This document shows positions 40,213 through 49,329 of a stretch of DNA of 64,000 bases, piece after piece. The position numbers and the translations under genes were made by a program. Numbering within the stretch: position 1 is the first letter of the stretch; every line of letters begins with the position of its first letter. The notes below the pieces were generated by a model. That model saw nothing but the letters and a program-made list of their open reading frames with translations. It was not told where the DNA came from and did no database searches. The DNA comes from Aquilonibacter sp963837195. Lineage in GTDB: Bacteria; Vulcanimicrobiota; Vulcanimicrobiia; Vulcanimicrobiales; Vulcanimicrobiaceae. Location: contig CAWIMO010000006.1 of NCBI GenBank assembly GCA_963837195.1, positions 434,001-498,000 of the forward strand, read 5' to 3'.

Positions 40213-41950
40213 ATGAAGCCCATCGCGTGGCGGAGCCTCCTCCTGACGTTTTGCGCGGCGGGAATGCTGCTCGTTCTGGCGGGGCTGCTGGACCAGGCGG
40301 GAATGGGCGGCAGGCCACCGTGGTACGGCGTATGGGGCGGGTATTTTGACGGCTCTGCGCTTCCGTATCACCTGACCTTTCGCGGCGTCGACCCCGGAGG
40401 GCCCGCGGACGAGGGAGGCCTGCGTGAGGGCGATCGCATCGATGTGCGCGACCACACGCCGCTCGAGCGCCTTGCCATGGTAGGACAACCGCAAGCCGCG
40501 CGGCCGCTCACGTTCTCCGTCGAGCGTGCATCGGGTCCTGCGAAAGCAGTCGTTGTGCCGGTTACGATCAAGCTTTCGCGTTTCTGGAATTACATTCTGT
40601 GGGAGTTCGCAGATCTGTGGCTTCTGCTTTTTGCGTCGTTGATTGCGTGGCGCCGGCCATTCGTGGAGAACAATCTGTTGCTCGCGTCGGTATTGGCCTG
40701 TGCTGCGGTTGGATTTTCTGCGGAATCGCTCTTTTTTGGCCTGCCGTGGACCTGGGCCTACGTTGCGCTCGGCATTGTAAGTCAAGCACTCCCGCTGTCG
40801 ATTGCGATGTGGGCCGCGCTCGCGAGCAGCTTCGCTCGCCCCCTCTCCGCGGTGAGGCGTATTGCACTGGGGCTGTGTTATGTGCTCGTCGCCATCGCCA
40901 TCGTCGTCGGCGACGGCACGCCGGACCGCACCATCGGCATCGCTCCGCTCGTTGCAACGCTAACGCTATGGTTTGATCCGACACGCTTTCTTGGCTCTAT
41001 ATGGACCATTCCGGCCGATGCTGCGGTCCTTGCCGGAATACTGTGTAGCGTCCTCGCCATTACGGCTGCGCGCGGCGCCGAGCGCCAGCGTGCGGCGTGG
41101 CTGCTGATTCCCCTCGGCGTTTTTTTCTTTGTGCTCGGATCGACCACGTTGGCATTCCACTATCTCAGCTACTCGGCGCTCCTCGTCGTAGGTCAGAGCT
41201 ATGGCATCGTGGCGATAATAACTCCGCTCGTCCTCACGTATGCCGCATTGAACCGGCGCCTGATCGACGTCGGATTCGTGCTGAATCGCACCGTGGTCTT
41301 CGCAATCGTCTCGACCATCGTGATCGGCGCGTTCGTTCTGGTCGAGTGGGCGGCGAGTGCTTGGCTCGTCAATGCTAGTCATACCACGAGCGTGATCGTC
41401 GGGATGATCGTGGCTCTTGGCCTCGGTTTATCGCTACGTTATATTCACAAAATCGTCGACCGGTTCGTGGATCACCTGCTGTTTCGAAAGCGCCACGAGG
41501 ACGAGTCGGCGCTTCGGCGATTCGCGCATGAATCAGGATACATCACCGACGCAGCGACGCTTGTCGAGCGAGCGGTGTCGACGGTGCGCCGGCACACCGC
41601 CGCTTCATCCGCCGATATCTTCGTTCGCAACGGCTCCGCTACGTACGTGTCGACGTTGGCGAAGCATGTAGAGGTCGGCGAGAACGATCCAGCCGTAGTG
41701 GCGTTGCGCGCTTGGAATAAACCGGTCGATTTGCACGGAATCGACGGATCAGCATTAGCGGGTGAGTTGGCTTTTCCGATGATGTCGCGTGGCCAGCTCA
41801 TCGGCGCGCTCGTCTGCGGCCCGAAGCAGGATGGCGAGGCCTATGCCCCTGATGAATCCGCCGCCTTGCTCGCGCTCGCGCTTAGTGTCGGTGGGACGCT
41901 CGATGTGCTCGATTCAAAGGGTGGCAACGAACGGGATCCAGCTCTGGTAG
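40213..41950 (+). CDS. Membrane sensor with PDZ-like, multi-TM and GAF-like domains (3' end uncertain)
   Basis: About 579 residues. One N-terminal TM helix is followed by a PDZ-like domain (about 45-115: VDPGGPADEGGLREGDRIDV), about eight TM helices (to about 400), a linker (HKIVDRFVDHLLFRKRHEDE) and a GAF-like domain (to about 565). No kinase, cyclase or phosphatase output is present. In the given sequence the frame does not stop at the end of the GAF domain: it continues antisense through tRNA-Phe and into the next gene, to 42492. Dropping one G near 41918-41921 gives a stop at 41950, used here as the likely true end. Confidence 0.62.
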
Positions 41951-42026
41951 AACTCCGAACCAATCGCCGCACTCTGCGAGGAAACCCGCTTGTTGCCGGA
42001 TGCGATCGCCGAGCGGATACGCCCGG

Positions 42027-42062
42027 AAAAATAAACAGGCCCAGAAACATTGTCTCTGGACC
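42027..42062 (-). terminator. Rho-independent terminator of tRNA-Phe
   Basis: On the minus strand GGTCCAGA pairs with TCTGGGCC (one G-T) around a 9-nt loop and is followed by TGTTTATTTTT. It lies 7 bp after the tRNA-Phe CCA end. Confidence 0.7.
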
Positions 42063-42068
42063 CGTACA

Positions 42069-42144
42069 TGGTGCCAAGGGCGAGAATCGAACTCGCGACA
42101 CCGCACTTTTCAGGCGCGTGCTCTACCGACTGAGCTACCTTGGC
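42069..42144 (-). tRNA. tRNA-Phe (anticodon GAA)
   Basis: 76 nt including encoded CCA. Acceptor GCCAAGG/CCTTGGC, discriminator A, D arm GCTC/GAGC, anticodon stem CGCGC/GTGCG around CTGAAAA (GAA), T stem GCGAG/CTCGC around TTCGATT. Confidence 0.96.
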
Positions 42145-42240
42145 ATATGTATCCGCCTCCATGCGGATGCGCGAGCGCCCTCGTTCTGCGGGGCTTATCC
42201 GCAGGCCTCTCCTCTCGAAAGTATAAAGCAACCGGCCATC

Positions 42241-42634
42241 ATGAAGCGCACACCGCTTTGGGCAATGATCGCTATCACGCTGCTCTTTTTCCCGGCGCGG
42301 CCCGCTGCCGCCGTACCGATTCCGGCGAAGGTGGACGTGAGTCTCAGCCTGACCAACAATAGCCGCGCCGCCTGGCTGCGCGTTACCGCCATTTCCTACC
42401 AAACGCAGAGGGCCATCGAGAGCTGGTGCCTCGCGCCGGGGAGAAAAGGCCCTTCACATAGTCGGCGACCTCGTTGGACATCTGCAAGGTGAGGCCATGC
42501 ATAAGGGCTGCTCCAGCCCCGTTCTGTTTACTGCCGACGGGCGCATCTCGATAAATGCGCGACACATCTACGGCTCCCTATTCGATCAGGCCGCGGGAAA
42601 GTACACCTGGAACGTGTCCTCGCCGGAGCGCTGA
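42241..42634 (+). pseudogene. Small exported protein with an apparent one-base frameshift
   Basis: ATG 42241 begins a signal peptide (MKRTPLWAMIAITLLFFPAR...AAA) and a mature part KVDVSLSLTNNSRAAWLRVT. At 42438-42441 a GGGG run shifts the frame and the protein would end at 42492 in basic nonsense. With GGG instead, it reads on as EKALHIVGDLVGHLQGEAMH and ends KYTWNVSSPER at 42634, 130 residues, just before a strong hairpin. Function unknown; the corrected version looks like a complete exported protein. Confidence 0.65.
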
Positions 42635-42661
42635 GAAACCCGCGATTCGCTCGCGGGTTTC
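42635..42661. terminator. Hairpin between the exported-protein gene and tRNA-Asp
   Basis: GAAACCCGCGA / TCGCGGGTTTC, an 11-bp perfect stem with a 5-nt loop, placed directly after the plus-strand stop and 9 bp beyond the minus-strand tRNA-Asp 3' end. Likely bidirectional, though there is no long T run. Confidence 0.65.
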
Positions 42662-42670
42662 TTCGCAAAC

Positions 42671-42747
42671 TGGCGACGCTGATGGGGCTCGAACCCACGA
42701 CCTCCGCCGTGACAGGGCGGCGCTCTAACCAACTGAGCTACAGCGCC
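42671..42747 (-). tRNA. tRNA-Asp (anticodon GTC)
   Basis: 77 nt with encoded CCA. Acceptor GGCGCTG/CAGCGTC (one G-T), discriminator G, anticodon stem CCGCC/GGCGG around CTGTCAC (GTC), T loop TTCGAGC. Confidence 0.95.
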
Positions 42748-42773
42748 ATACCGGCGCACCGAAGTTTAAGACA

Positions 42774-42845
42774 TGGGCACGGTTGGGATTGAACCAACGA
42801 CCCCCCGCGTGTGAAGCGGATGCTCTCCCACTGAGCTACGCGCCC
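42774..42845 (-). tRNA. tRNA-Val (anticodon CAC)
   Basis: 72 nt without encoded CCA. Acceptor GGGCGCG/CGTGCCC (one G-T), D arm GCTC/GAGC, anticodon loop TTCACAC (CAC), T stem GTTGG/CCAAC around TTCAATC. Lies 26 bp upstream of tRNA-Asp on the same strand, probably one transcript. Confidence 0.95.
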
Positions 42846-42910
42846 CTAGCCGCCGACCGCGACCGGCCCGCAAGCATTGGACAAGCCGAGAGTTTATCCT
42901 ACCCAAGGGC

Positions 42911-43378
42911 ATGTTGTCCAGCGACCTCGGTCGAATCGGCCAGCCCATGCTCGAAGACTTCAAGCTCGTGACACGTTTCACCATCCCATTTTCCGACATC
43001 GACATGCTGCAGCACGTCAACAACGTTGCCTACATTCGTTGGTGCGAAATGGTGCGCACCGAGTACTTTGCAACCGTGATGCGCTCGGATATCACGAGTG
43101 ACCGCGGCATGATCCAAGCCAATATAAACTTCACCTACGAACGGCAGCTCAAGTACCGCGAAGCTATCGCCGTCGGTGTGCGCGTCTCCCGGCTCGGAAC
43201 AAAGTCGCTGGACTACAGCTATGAGATTTGGAGCGTCACGCACAACGCGCGCGCCGCACACGGCATCACTACCGTCGTCGCGTACGATTTCAAGAACCAT
43301 CGCACGATCGAGATTCCGCAAGAATGGCGCGATTGGGTCGACGAATACGAGAGGGGCCCGCAGCGCTCGTTTATTTAG
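42911..43378 (+). CDS. Hotdog-fold acyl-CoA thioesterase (YbgC/4-HBT-like)
   Basis: 155 residues. The 4-hydroxybenzoyl-CoA thioesterase signature is present: FTIPFSDIDMLQHVNNVAYI with the catalytic Asp, then RWCEMVRTEYF and a later beta-sheet (DYSYEIWSVTHNARAAHGIT). Hydrolyses acyl-CoA thioesters; substrate unknown. ATG 42947 (MLEDFKLV) is an equally possible start. Confidence 0.85.
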   Translation: MLSSDLGRIGQPMLEDFKLVTRFTIPFSDIDMLQHVNNVAYIRWCEMVRTEYFATVMRSDITSDRGMIQANINFTYERQLKYREAIAVGVRVSRLGTKSLDYSYEIWSVTHNARAAHGITTVVAYDFKNHRTIEIPQEWRDWVDEYERGPQRSFI

Positions 43379-44016
43379 AGCGTAAAGGCGACGATCGAGG
43401 TCGTCTTTGGGTCGTTGCACCAGAAGCGCTGACCGTCGTGCGCCAGCGAGATCGCCGCGAACGGAAGCGACGCGATCACGTCGACGCGATCGCCATTCAT
43501 GCGGCCGAGTTTCGCGCCGCCGTCCTTCCCGAACCATAGGGACGCGTAGAGCGCGCCGTCAACGAAGGTGATGCCGAGAATCTGCCCGTCAGCCTCGATC
43601 TCGCGGCGAATGTGCGCATTGGCGTCGAGCAAATAGATGCGACGATTGTAGCGTTGACTGAGCCACAGCGCCTCGCCGTCATAGGCGAGAAACGATCCCG
43701 TGTCATCTGGACAGGCGAGCTTGTCGTGCTCTTTGAAGCCGTGCCCGGGAATATATCGGCGGATGAAGCGATGGTCATCCTCGCCGCCCTCGCTTACAAC
43801 GCCGCGCAGCTCCTCGCCGACCGCGACCAGGCTCACGGGTTTCCCCGGCGCCGGCCGCTCCTCAAAGACGGTGAAGTGCGCACGATCGATGCCGTAAATG
43901 CGATCCGTCTCCCACGACCCCATCCAAAGGTGCTCGCCCGAACAGGCCAGCGCTTGTGGCCGCGGCGCAGGCGAGGGCATACGTAAGACTTCTACGACGG
44001 ACGTCGCTTGTTCCAT
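43375..44016 (-). CDS. Beta-propeller-like protein of unknown function
   Basis: 213 residues made of short beta blades with repeated G.LW.. motifs (SGEHLWMGSWETDRIYGIDR, YDGEALWLSQRYNRRIYLLD, GQRFWCNDPKTTSIVAF), like SMP-30 or glutamine-cyclotransferase-type propellers but shorter. No signal peptide, so cytoplasmic. Convergent with the thioesterase, overlapping by 4 bp. Confidence 0.62.
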   Translation of the reverse strand: MEQATSVVEVLRMPSPAPRPQALACSGEHLWMGSWETDRIYGIDRAHFTVFEERPAPGKPVSLVAVGEELRGVVSEGGEDDHRFIRRYIPGHGFKEHDKLACPDDTGSFLAYDGEALWLSQRYNRRIYLLDANAHIRREIEADGQILGITFVDGALYASLWFGKDGGAKLGRMNGDRVDVIASLPFAAISLAHDGQRFWCNDPKTTSIVAFTL

Positions 44017-44081
44017 AGGGCGCCGCTTCGACTCCGCGCGCCGCTCCCCCGCAGGTAGGTCATGCCCCCAAGAATAATCGT

Positions 44082-44110
44082 TTGACGCCCGCGGAGGCCT
44101 CTGCTATATT
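44082..44110 (+). promoter_or_regulatory. Sigma70-type promoter for tRNA-Val(GAC)
   Basis: TTGACG and TATATT separated by exactly 17 bp. The tRNA begins 84 bp after the -10 box, so the precursor would carry a 5' leader of about 77 nt. Confidence 0.75.
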
Positions 44111-44194
44111 CGGTCGAGCCCGAGGGTGCATCAGCAGGATACTGGTGCTGTTTTCAAGCCAGGATGACGTTCCCGCGAAGCGGGATGAAAATAT

Positions 44195-44269
44195 GTGCGT
44201 GTAGCTCAGTGGGAGAGCACCACCTTGACACGGTGGGGGTCGTAGGTTCAATCCCTACCACGCACACCA
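44195..44269 (+). tRNA. tRNA-Val (anticodon GAC)
   Basis: 75 nt with encoded CCA. Acceptor GTGCGTG/CACGCAC, discriminator A, anticodon stem CCACC/GGTGG around TTGACAC (GAC), T stem GTAGG/CCTAC around TTCAATC. A CCCGCTTCGCGGG hairpin follows at about 44275 and may end transcription. Confidence 0.96.
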
Positions 44270-44296
44270 CTTTCCCGCTTCGCGGGTCGCGCAGCG

Positions 44297-45385
44297 TTAC
44301 TCTGCCGCGAGCGCGATGATGTACGAGTTCGTATCGTTCTGTCCGGCCGATCCGATCAACGCGCCGGAAGCCAAATTGTAAGCGTACACACCGCTCCCTC
44401 CCCAGTCGAAAAAGAACCCCTCCGTACCCAAAGCATTTATACCGACGTCGCTAGCGGCATAGTCCGCACTGACGACGATGCGGTTGATAATCGTGCCGCT
44501 AGCTGACGAGATAACCGTTCCGTCGGGCTGGTTTGACGTATCGAGACCGTTGGCAACAATCGTCGTTTTGTCTGGGGTTTCCGCCAGACGTTCGTACCAC
44601 TGTCCAGTTGTGCCCAGCCCGACATTTCCGATTTGGCTACCGCTCGTCGTGCCAAAGATTGGGATGCCGAAGAGCGTGTCAGCGTAGAGCCGTTGATCCG
44701 TTGCATCGAGCGCAAGCGCGTATGGCCCGTCCGTGGTGCTGCTAAACTGGTGAAATACCGTCGCCGTGCCGGCAGAGATATCCACGCGCACGATAGCCTG
44801 GCCACCAGAGACAAATGCGACGCTGCCGTCGTTCGTCAGAACCACCGTATTGCTGTTTACGAACGCAAGCACAGGTAGTGTGATTTTCTTCAAAAGCGCG
44901 AGACTCGCTGGATCGATGACATACAAATACGACGTTCCCGATGACTCGTGCGCAGCCCCGACAAGTACGTTTGCGCCCGCGGCGAGTGCTACGATCGCAC
45001 CCGGCATTGCGGCCGAGGTAGTAATTTGGAACGAAGCGGTGTTAATAGCCAGGAGCGTTGAGTTTGTCGAGAAACACGCTGCGCCATTGAATCCGGTCGC
45101 CGCATACAGCGTACTTTCGTTCGGTGACAACGTCAGCGAGAGCACGTTTGGACCCGGCGTTTTTATCTGCGCGACCGAATCCATCGAGCCTTCGTCGAAG
45201 CCCGAAATGGTGTCGGTGTCGTAGGCGACGAAGAACGTCTTGCCCGTCGTACCCACGCTGCTTCCATTAACCGAGCCAACGACCGGTGGTACGACCCTCG
45301 ATGCGCTCGAGACAGCCGTCCCTCCCTCGCCGCACCCCGCCAGCACCGAAGCAAGTAAAGCAACAAAAATCAGGCGCCACGACAT
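44297..45385 (-). CDS. Beta-propeller-like lipoprotein
   Basis: 362 residues with a lipoprotein signal (MSWRLIFVALLASVLAGCGE, lipobox LAGC) and YncE/Lactonase-like propeller blades (LSLTLSPNESTLYAATGF, TNDGSVAFVSGGQAIVRVDI). Likely anchored in the inner or outer membrane. Codon use and lower GC differ somewhat from the neighbours. Function unknown. Confidence 0.7.
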   Translation of the reverse strand: MSWRLIFVALLASVLAGCGEGGTAVSSASRVVPPVVGSVNGSSVGTTGKTFFVAYDTDTISGFDEGSMDSVAQIKTPGPNVLSLTLSPNESTLYAATGFNGAACFSTNSTLLAINTASFQITTSAAMPGAIVALAAGANVLVGAAHESSGTSYLYVIDPASLALLKKITLPVLAFVNSNTVVLTNDGSVAFVSGGQAIVRVDISAGTATVFHQFSSTTDGPYALALDATDQRLYADTLFGIPIFGTTSGSQIGNVGLGTTGQWYERLAETPDKTTIVANGLDTSNQPDGTVISSASGTIINRIVVSADYAASDVGINALGTEGFFFDWGGSGVYAYNLASGALIGSAGQNDTNSYIIALAAE

Positions 45386-45462
45386 CGTTGCGTACCCTCA
45401 ACCGAAACAGCTACTCTTTATTTCAGTTTACCAATGAGGGCTAGAGTCTTTAGGATACTTGC

Positions 45463-46770
45463 TTAGAACGTTTGACCGCGCAGCTCGAACGTGAGGCGCA
45501 TGCCTGCCTTCCCATCGGCAACGTCGATGCGAAGCAGATGAAACATCACGCCGACGCCGGTATCCGGATGCCACGAGAAATATGGCGTCGCATTGCCGTT
45601 CTCGCTCTGACGCACGCGGCTCGCCGCGGTTTCCGTAAAGACCACGAACTCCATCTTCGGATTCTTCTTATCCTCGATGCGGTACTCGGCGGTAATACCT
45701 TCCGCGTCGGTCCCGCAAAACGACTTGGGATATCCGCGTACCGTCGCGCAGACTAGAAAGCTATCGGGAACGACACCGCCCGACCGCACCACGCTCGCGT
45801 GCACCGCTAACGTCGAATCGCCAACCCCGACGTAGCGCGCCACATCTTCGGCATACACCTGATACGTCGACGTCGCGCCCGCGCCGCCGATCGCGTCGGT
45901 CACCGAGAAGCGGTACTGCATGTCGCAGTACGGCGGATACCAATGCGTCGCCGGAACCGTACAGCCGTGTGTCAACCCGGCGAGCAATTGCGTGGTGCGC
46001 GCCCACGACACATTCGTCGGATACAGCGAGGGGGCGACGAGGTTCGACGAAAGCTCGTTGCTCGTATGCGCCACGCGCACGCCCGTCTCGAATTGCGAAC
46101 CGTTGTCACGCTGCGTCAGAAAGAGTGCCTCTTCTCCCGCGGTCCAGCTATACACGTTCACCGCCTCGGGCTCGCTCGCGCGAAAGACGCCTCGGCCGCC
46201 AAACGTGTCGACGATGAGCGACGATGCGACGCCACTGTTGGGATGCACCACCAGCGGCTCGGTGTAGAGTAGCCGGCCGAGGTTCGCGCGCTTGCTCAGC
46301 TGCGTGTACGCCGAAAAATTCCCGCCCCGTGAATCCACCGGCGGCGCGGTCAAAATGAAGCCGACCCCTTGGATCGAGGCCGACAGTGGAGCGTCACGAT
46401 AGAACGGATGGTCAGTGGGCTTGACCCACTTCGATTGGACGATCCACTGCAGCCGGACGGTCCCCGTGGCCGGCCCATTCTCCACGTTGAGGCGCGTCTG
46501 GTACGCGCCAAGGCGCGTGAGATTCGCAAAGTCGTGATCGATCGCGCGCTGATACAAGCGCATGCCGGGTTTGACGGAAAGGTACCGTCGAACGGTCGCG
46601 GGTCGCAGCACGCCATACGTTTGGACGGAGACGTCCTCGACGGTAGAGCCAACTTGCGCAGCGGTAAGCTGCGGTGGACCTCCGAGATTCTGAGCATCGG
46701 CGATCCACGGCGCGACCATCAGCGCGGCCATGAACACGACTGCACCGATGCGGACGACCGTGCGGTTCAT
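45463..46770 (-). CDS. Short Omp85/BamA-like outer-membrane protein
   Basis: 435 residues: signal peptide (cleavage near ADAQ), one POTRA-like domain (about 42-112: VEDVSVQTYGVLRPATVRRY, YLSVKPGMRLYQRAIDHDF), then a beta-barrel region. It has the Omp85 lid-loop signature VRGYP (in CATVRGYPKSFCGTDAEGIT) followed by AEYRI, and a C-terminal Phe (TFELRGQTF), the outer-membrane beta-signal. BamA itself has five POTRA domains and about 800 residues, so this is a minimal variant (TamA- or FhaC-like at most). It supports a diderm cell plan. Confidence 0.75.
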   Translation of the reverse strand: MNRTVVRIGAVVFMAALMVAPWIADAQNLGGPPQLTAAQVGSTVEDVSVQTYGVLRPATVRRYLSVKPGMRLYQRAIDHDFANLTRLGAYQTRLNVENGPATGTVRLQWIVQSKWVKPTDHPFYRDAPLSASIQGVGFILTAPPVDSRGGNFSAYTQLSKRANLGRLLYTEPLVVHPNSGVASSLIVDTFGGRGVFRASEPEAVNVYSWTAGEEALFLTQRDNGSQFETGVRVAHTSNELSSNLVAPSLYPTNVSWARTTQLLAGLTHGCTVPATHWYPPYCDMQYRFSVTDAIGGAGATSTYQVYAEDVARYVGVGDSTLAVHASVVRSGGVVPDSFLVCATVRGYPKSFCGTDAEGITAEYRIEDKKNPKMEFVVFTETAASRVRQSENGNATPYFSWHPDTGVGVMFHLLRIDVADGKAGMRLTFELRGQTF

Positions 46771-46859
46771 ATGATAGAAGCACGGGTGTTTTATCGTGCG
46801 CCGTCAGGTCAATCCTTCTGCGAAAAGGCATTAGACCGCGGAGTCGAAAGGGCGAGTCT

Positions 46860-47702
46860 ATGCAAATCGGAACCCCTGAACACAAGGAGCTTTTTTGCCG
46901 CTCCTTCATCGATACGCACGAGGTCTACGAGCCTCGCGATTTACCGTGGCCCGAACTCGACGAGGCATCGCTCGCAATCTTGCGCTCGATTCCGGTGTGG
47001 AGCATGGCGCTACAGGTCGAAGTCAACGCGGGAGCGACGCTGGAGTCGTTTGCCCAATCCCAGACCGATCCACTCATCGTGCAAGCGCTGCGCTTGCAGG
47101 GTTACGAAGAGGATCGCCACGGGCGCATGCTCGGGACGCTGATCGAGCGCTACGGGCTCGACGGAAAGGCCGAACCTGCCGCGCCATACGGCGGACGGCA
47201 AGCCTTTATCGATTTTGGTTACAACGAATGCCTTGACTCGTTCGTCGGATTCGGCATCTTCCGCATCGCTCGAGAGGTACGCTTTCTTCCCGACGCCTTG
47301 ATCTCGCTGTTCACGCGCGTGATGTATGAGGAGGCGCGGCACATCGTCTTCTTCGTCAATTGGATCACCTACGAGCGCTGCGTGCGCGGCTATGGTGCAG
47401 CGCCGCTGCAGGTGCTTCCAACGGCGATCGGCTACTTGCGCGCGCTCAAGAAAACCGCCGGGCGCGCCGGTGCCGCCAACACCGAAGACAAGGGCATGGC
47501 GGCTGCGGGCGACATTTTTTCCGACCTCACGCTGCAGAAATTTCTGCAAGCGTGTTTGGACGAAAACAGTACCTTCATGGCGACATTCGATCCGCGACTG
47601 CTGCAGCCGCGCGTCGTTCCGACGCTCGCACGCTTCGTGCTCAGCGCCGCCGACGTCGTCGATCGCGCGCGCGCGACGGTGCGCTCGTTCGCGCGCGCAT
47701 AA
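46860..47702 (+). CDS. Ferritin-like diiron protein
   Basis: 280 residues, helical. Two EExxH-type metal sites are visible: YEEDRHGRML (about 80-88) and MYEEARHIVFF (about 160), as in ferritin-like four-helix diiron oxidases or hydroxylases; the C-terminal part is extra helices. Reaction unknown. It lies 6 bp upstream of two SDR genes, suggesting a small oxidative pathway. Confidence 0.72.
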   Translation: MQIGTPEHKELFCRSFIDTHEVYEPRDLPWPELDEASLAILRSIPVWSMALQVEVNAGATLESFAQSQTDPLIVQALRLQGYEEDRHGRMLGTLIERYGLDGKAEPAAPYGGRQAFIDFGYNECLDSFVGFGIFRIAREVRFLPDALISLFTRVMYEEARHIVFFVNWITYERCVRGYGAAPLQVLPTAIGYLRALKKTAGRAGAANTEDKGMAAAGDIFSDLTLQKFLQACLDENSTFMATFDPRLLQPRVVPTLARFVLSAADVVDRARATVRSFARA

Positions 47703-47708
47703 CCGCCC

Positions 47709-48509
47709 GTGAAACTACACGGCGCCTCGGTTCTCATCGTCGGCGCCTCCGGCGGCATCGGTTCGGCGACGGCGCGCGCGTTTGCGCGCAGCGGGGCGAA
47801 TCTGCTGCTCGCCGCTCCGGATGACGAGCGCCCGCAACTCGACGCACTGGTAACCGACGCGCAACGCAGTGGTGTGCAGGCCGTCGCCGCCGCGGTCGAT
47901 TTGAGCATTCGCGCGCACATCGATCTGCTCGTTGAGATCGCGGTTGCAACCTTCGGCCGGATCGACGTCCTGGTGAACGTCGCCGGCATCGGCTCGAGTC
48001 CGTCGCTCTGCGACGATACCGACGAGGAACTCGAGCGCGTATTAAACGTGAACCTGCTCGGCTGCGCGCGGCTGATGCACGCGGTACTCCCGGTGATGAA
48101 GGCGCAGCGCAGCGGCTCGATCGTGAACGTCGGGTCGATCGCGGGCGAAGCCGGCGTGATGGGCATGTATTCTGCTTCGAAGTTCGGCATGCGCGGCCTG
48201 AGCGATTCCGTACGGCGTGAAGTGCGCGCCGACGGCGTGCGCGTCACATTGATCGAACCGGGCTTCGTCCGCACACCCATGAATGCCGCGATGGGCGCCG
48301 GATTGCCCGGGCCCGAAGTCGTCGCCGACGCGATCGTGGATGCCGTGCGACATCCGCGCCGGTTGCGTATCGTGCCCAAGCGTTACATTCTGCCGGTCCT
48401 AGTCGCGCGCGCGTTTCCCGGGCTACTCGACGCCGTGTTCGGGCACCCGAAAATCCAGCAGCGCCTCAATCGCGATGCTCGTGCCGACCGTGCGCGCGAT
48501 CCTCGTTAG
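47709..48509 (+). CDS. Short-chain dehydrogenase/reductase 1
   Basis: 266 residues. Cofactor loop GASGGIG, NVAGIG structural motif, catalytic Ser in GSIAGEAG and YSASK with the Tyr/Lys pair. GTG start. NAD(P)-dependent; substrate unknown. Overlaps SDR 2 by 35 bp, a likely gene-duplication pair in one operon. Confidence 0.9.
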   Translation: MKLHGASVLIVGASGGIGSATARAFARSGANLLLAAPDDERPQLDALVTDAQRSGVQAVAAAVDLSIRAHIDLLVEIAVATFGRIDVLVNVAGIGSSPSLCDDTDEELERVLNVNLLGCARLMHAVLPVMKAQRSGSIVNVGSIAGEAGVMGMYSASKFGMRGLSDSVRREVRADGVRVTLIEPGFVRTPMNAAMGAGLPGPEVVADAIVDAVRHPRRLRIVPKRYILPVLVARAFPGLLDAVFGHPKIQQRLNRDARADRARDPR

Positions 48510-49323
48510 CGGCGCATCGAGCGGCATCGGCGCGGCGACCGTCCTGGCGGCCGCGCGCGCCGGGATGTTCGTATACGCCGGCGTGCGCAACATCGCCGAT
48601 GCCGAACGCATCGCCGCGTTGGATGAAAACGTGCGCGTCGTGCAACTCGACGTTACGGATGCCGCTTCGATCGAAGCAGCGCTCCACGTGGTACGCGCAC
48701 GTGGTGCTGGACTCGCCGGTCTCGTCAACAACGCAGGCGTCGCCTACGGAGGTCCGCTCGAGTCGATTCCGATCGAGGAGCTGCGCCGGCAGTTCGAAGT
48801 CAACTGTTTCGGCGCGATCGCCCTCACGCAGGCAGCGCTTCCGTTGCTGCGCGCACAACCGTCGCGCATCGTGTTCGTCGGATCGATTTCCGGTCGCGTC
48901 GCGGTGCCGTACGTCGCGCCGTACAGCGCATCGAAGTTTGCGCTTCGCGCGCTCGCCGACGCGCTTCGCGTCGAGCTGAAACCCTCCGCAATCGACGTCT
49001 GCTTGATCGAACCCGGATCGGTCGCGACGCCGATCTGGAGCAAGGGGCGCGCCAACGCGCAAACGCAGCTCGCAGCGCTGCCGGCGGACGCCCCCGCATA
49101 CTATCGCACCGCGATGGAAAACCTCGTGCGCGCGACGCAAACCGAGGAGCGCGACGGACTGCCGCCACAGCGCGTCGCACGCGCAATCGTGCAGGCCCTC
49201 ACGCGACGCAAGCCCAAGGCGCACGATATCATCGGCACGCCCGCACTCCTCGGCGCACTCATTGCGATGCTGCCAGCCTCGGTCCACGATCGGTTTCTGC
49301 GCGCGACGATGCGCCTTCCCTAA
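48475..49323 (+). CDS. Short-chain dehydrogenase/reductase 2
   Basis: 282 residues. GASSGIG cofactor loop, NNAGVAYGG, Ser in GSISGRVAVP and YSASKFALR. The C-terminal extension (KAHDIIGTPALLGALIAMLP) is similar to retinol-dehydrogenase-like SDRs. Same operon as the ferritin-like protein. Confidence 0.9.
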   Translation: MLVPTVRAILVSGASSGIGAATVLAAARAGMFVYAGVRNIADAERIAALDENVRVVQLDVTDAASIEAALHVVRARGAGLAGLVNNAGVAYGGPLESIPIEELRRQFEVNCFGAIALTQAALPLLRAQPSRIVFVGSISGRVAVPYVAPYSASKFALRALADALRVELKPSAIDVCLIEPGSVATPIWSKGRANAQTQLAALPADAPAYYRTAMENLVRATQTEERDGLPPQRVARAIVQALTRRKPKAHDIIGTPALLGALIAMLPASVHDRFLRATMRLP

Positions 49324-49329
49324 GTCCGC

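Noticed and set aside
40213..42492. A single 759-residue fusion protein
   Set aside because: It would be antisense to tRNA-Phe and contain an internal signal peptide; a one-base correction gives two separate genes.
44060..44251. Minus-strand small protein overlapping tRNA-Val
   Set aside because: MNLRPPPCQGGALPLSY is the usual translation of an antisense tRNA.
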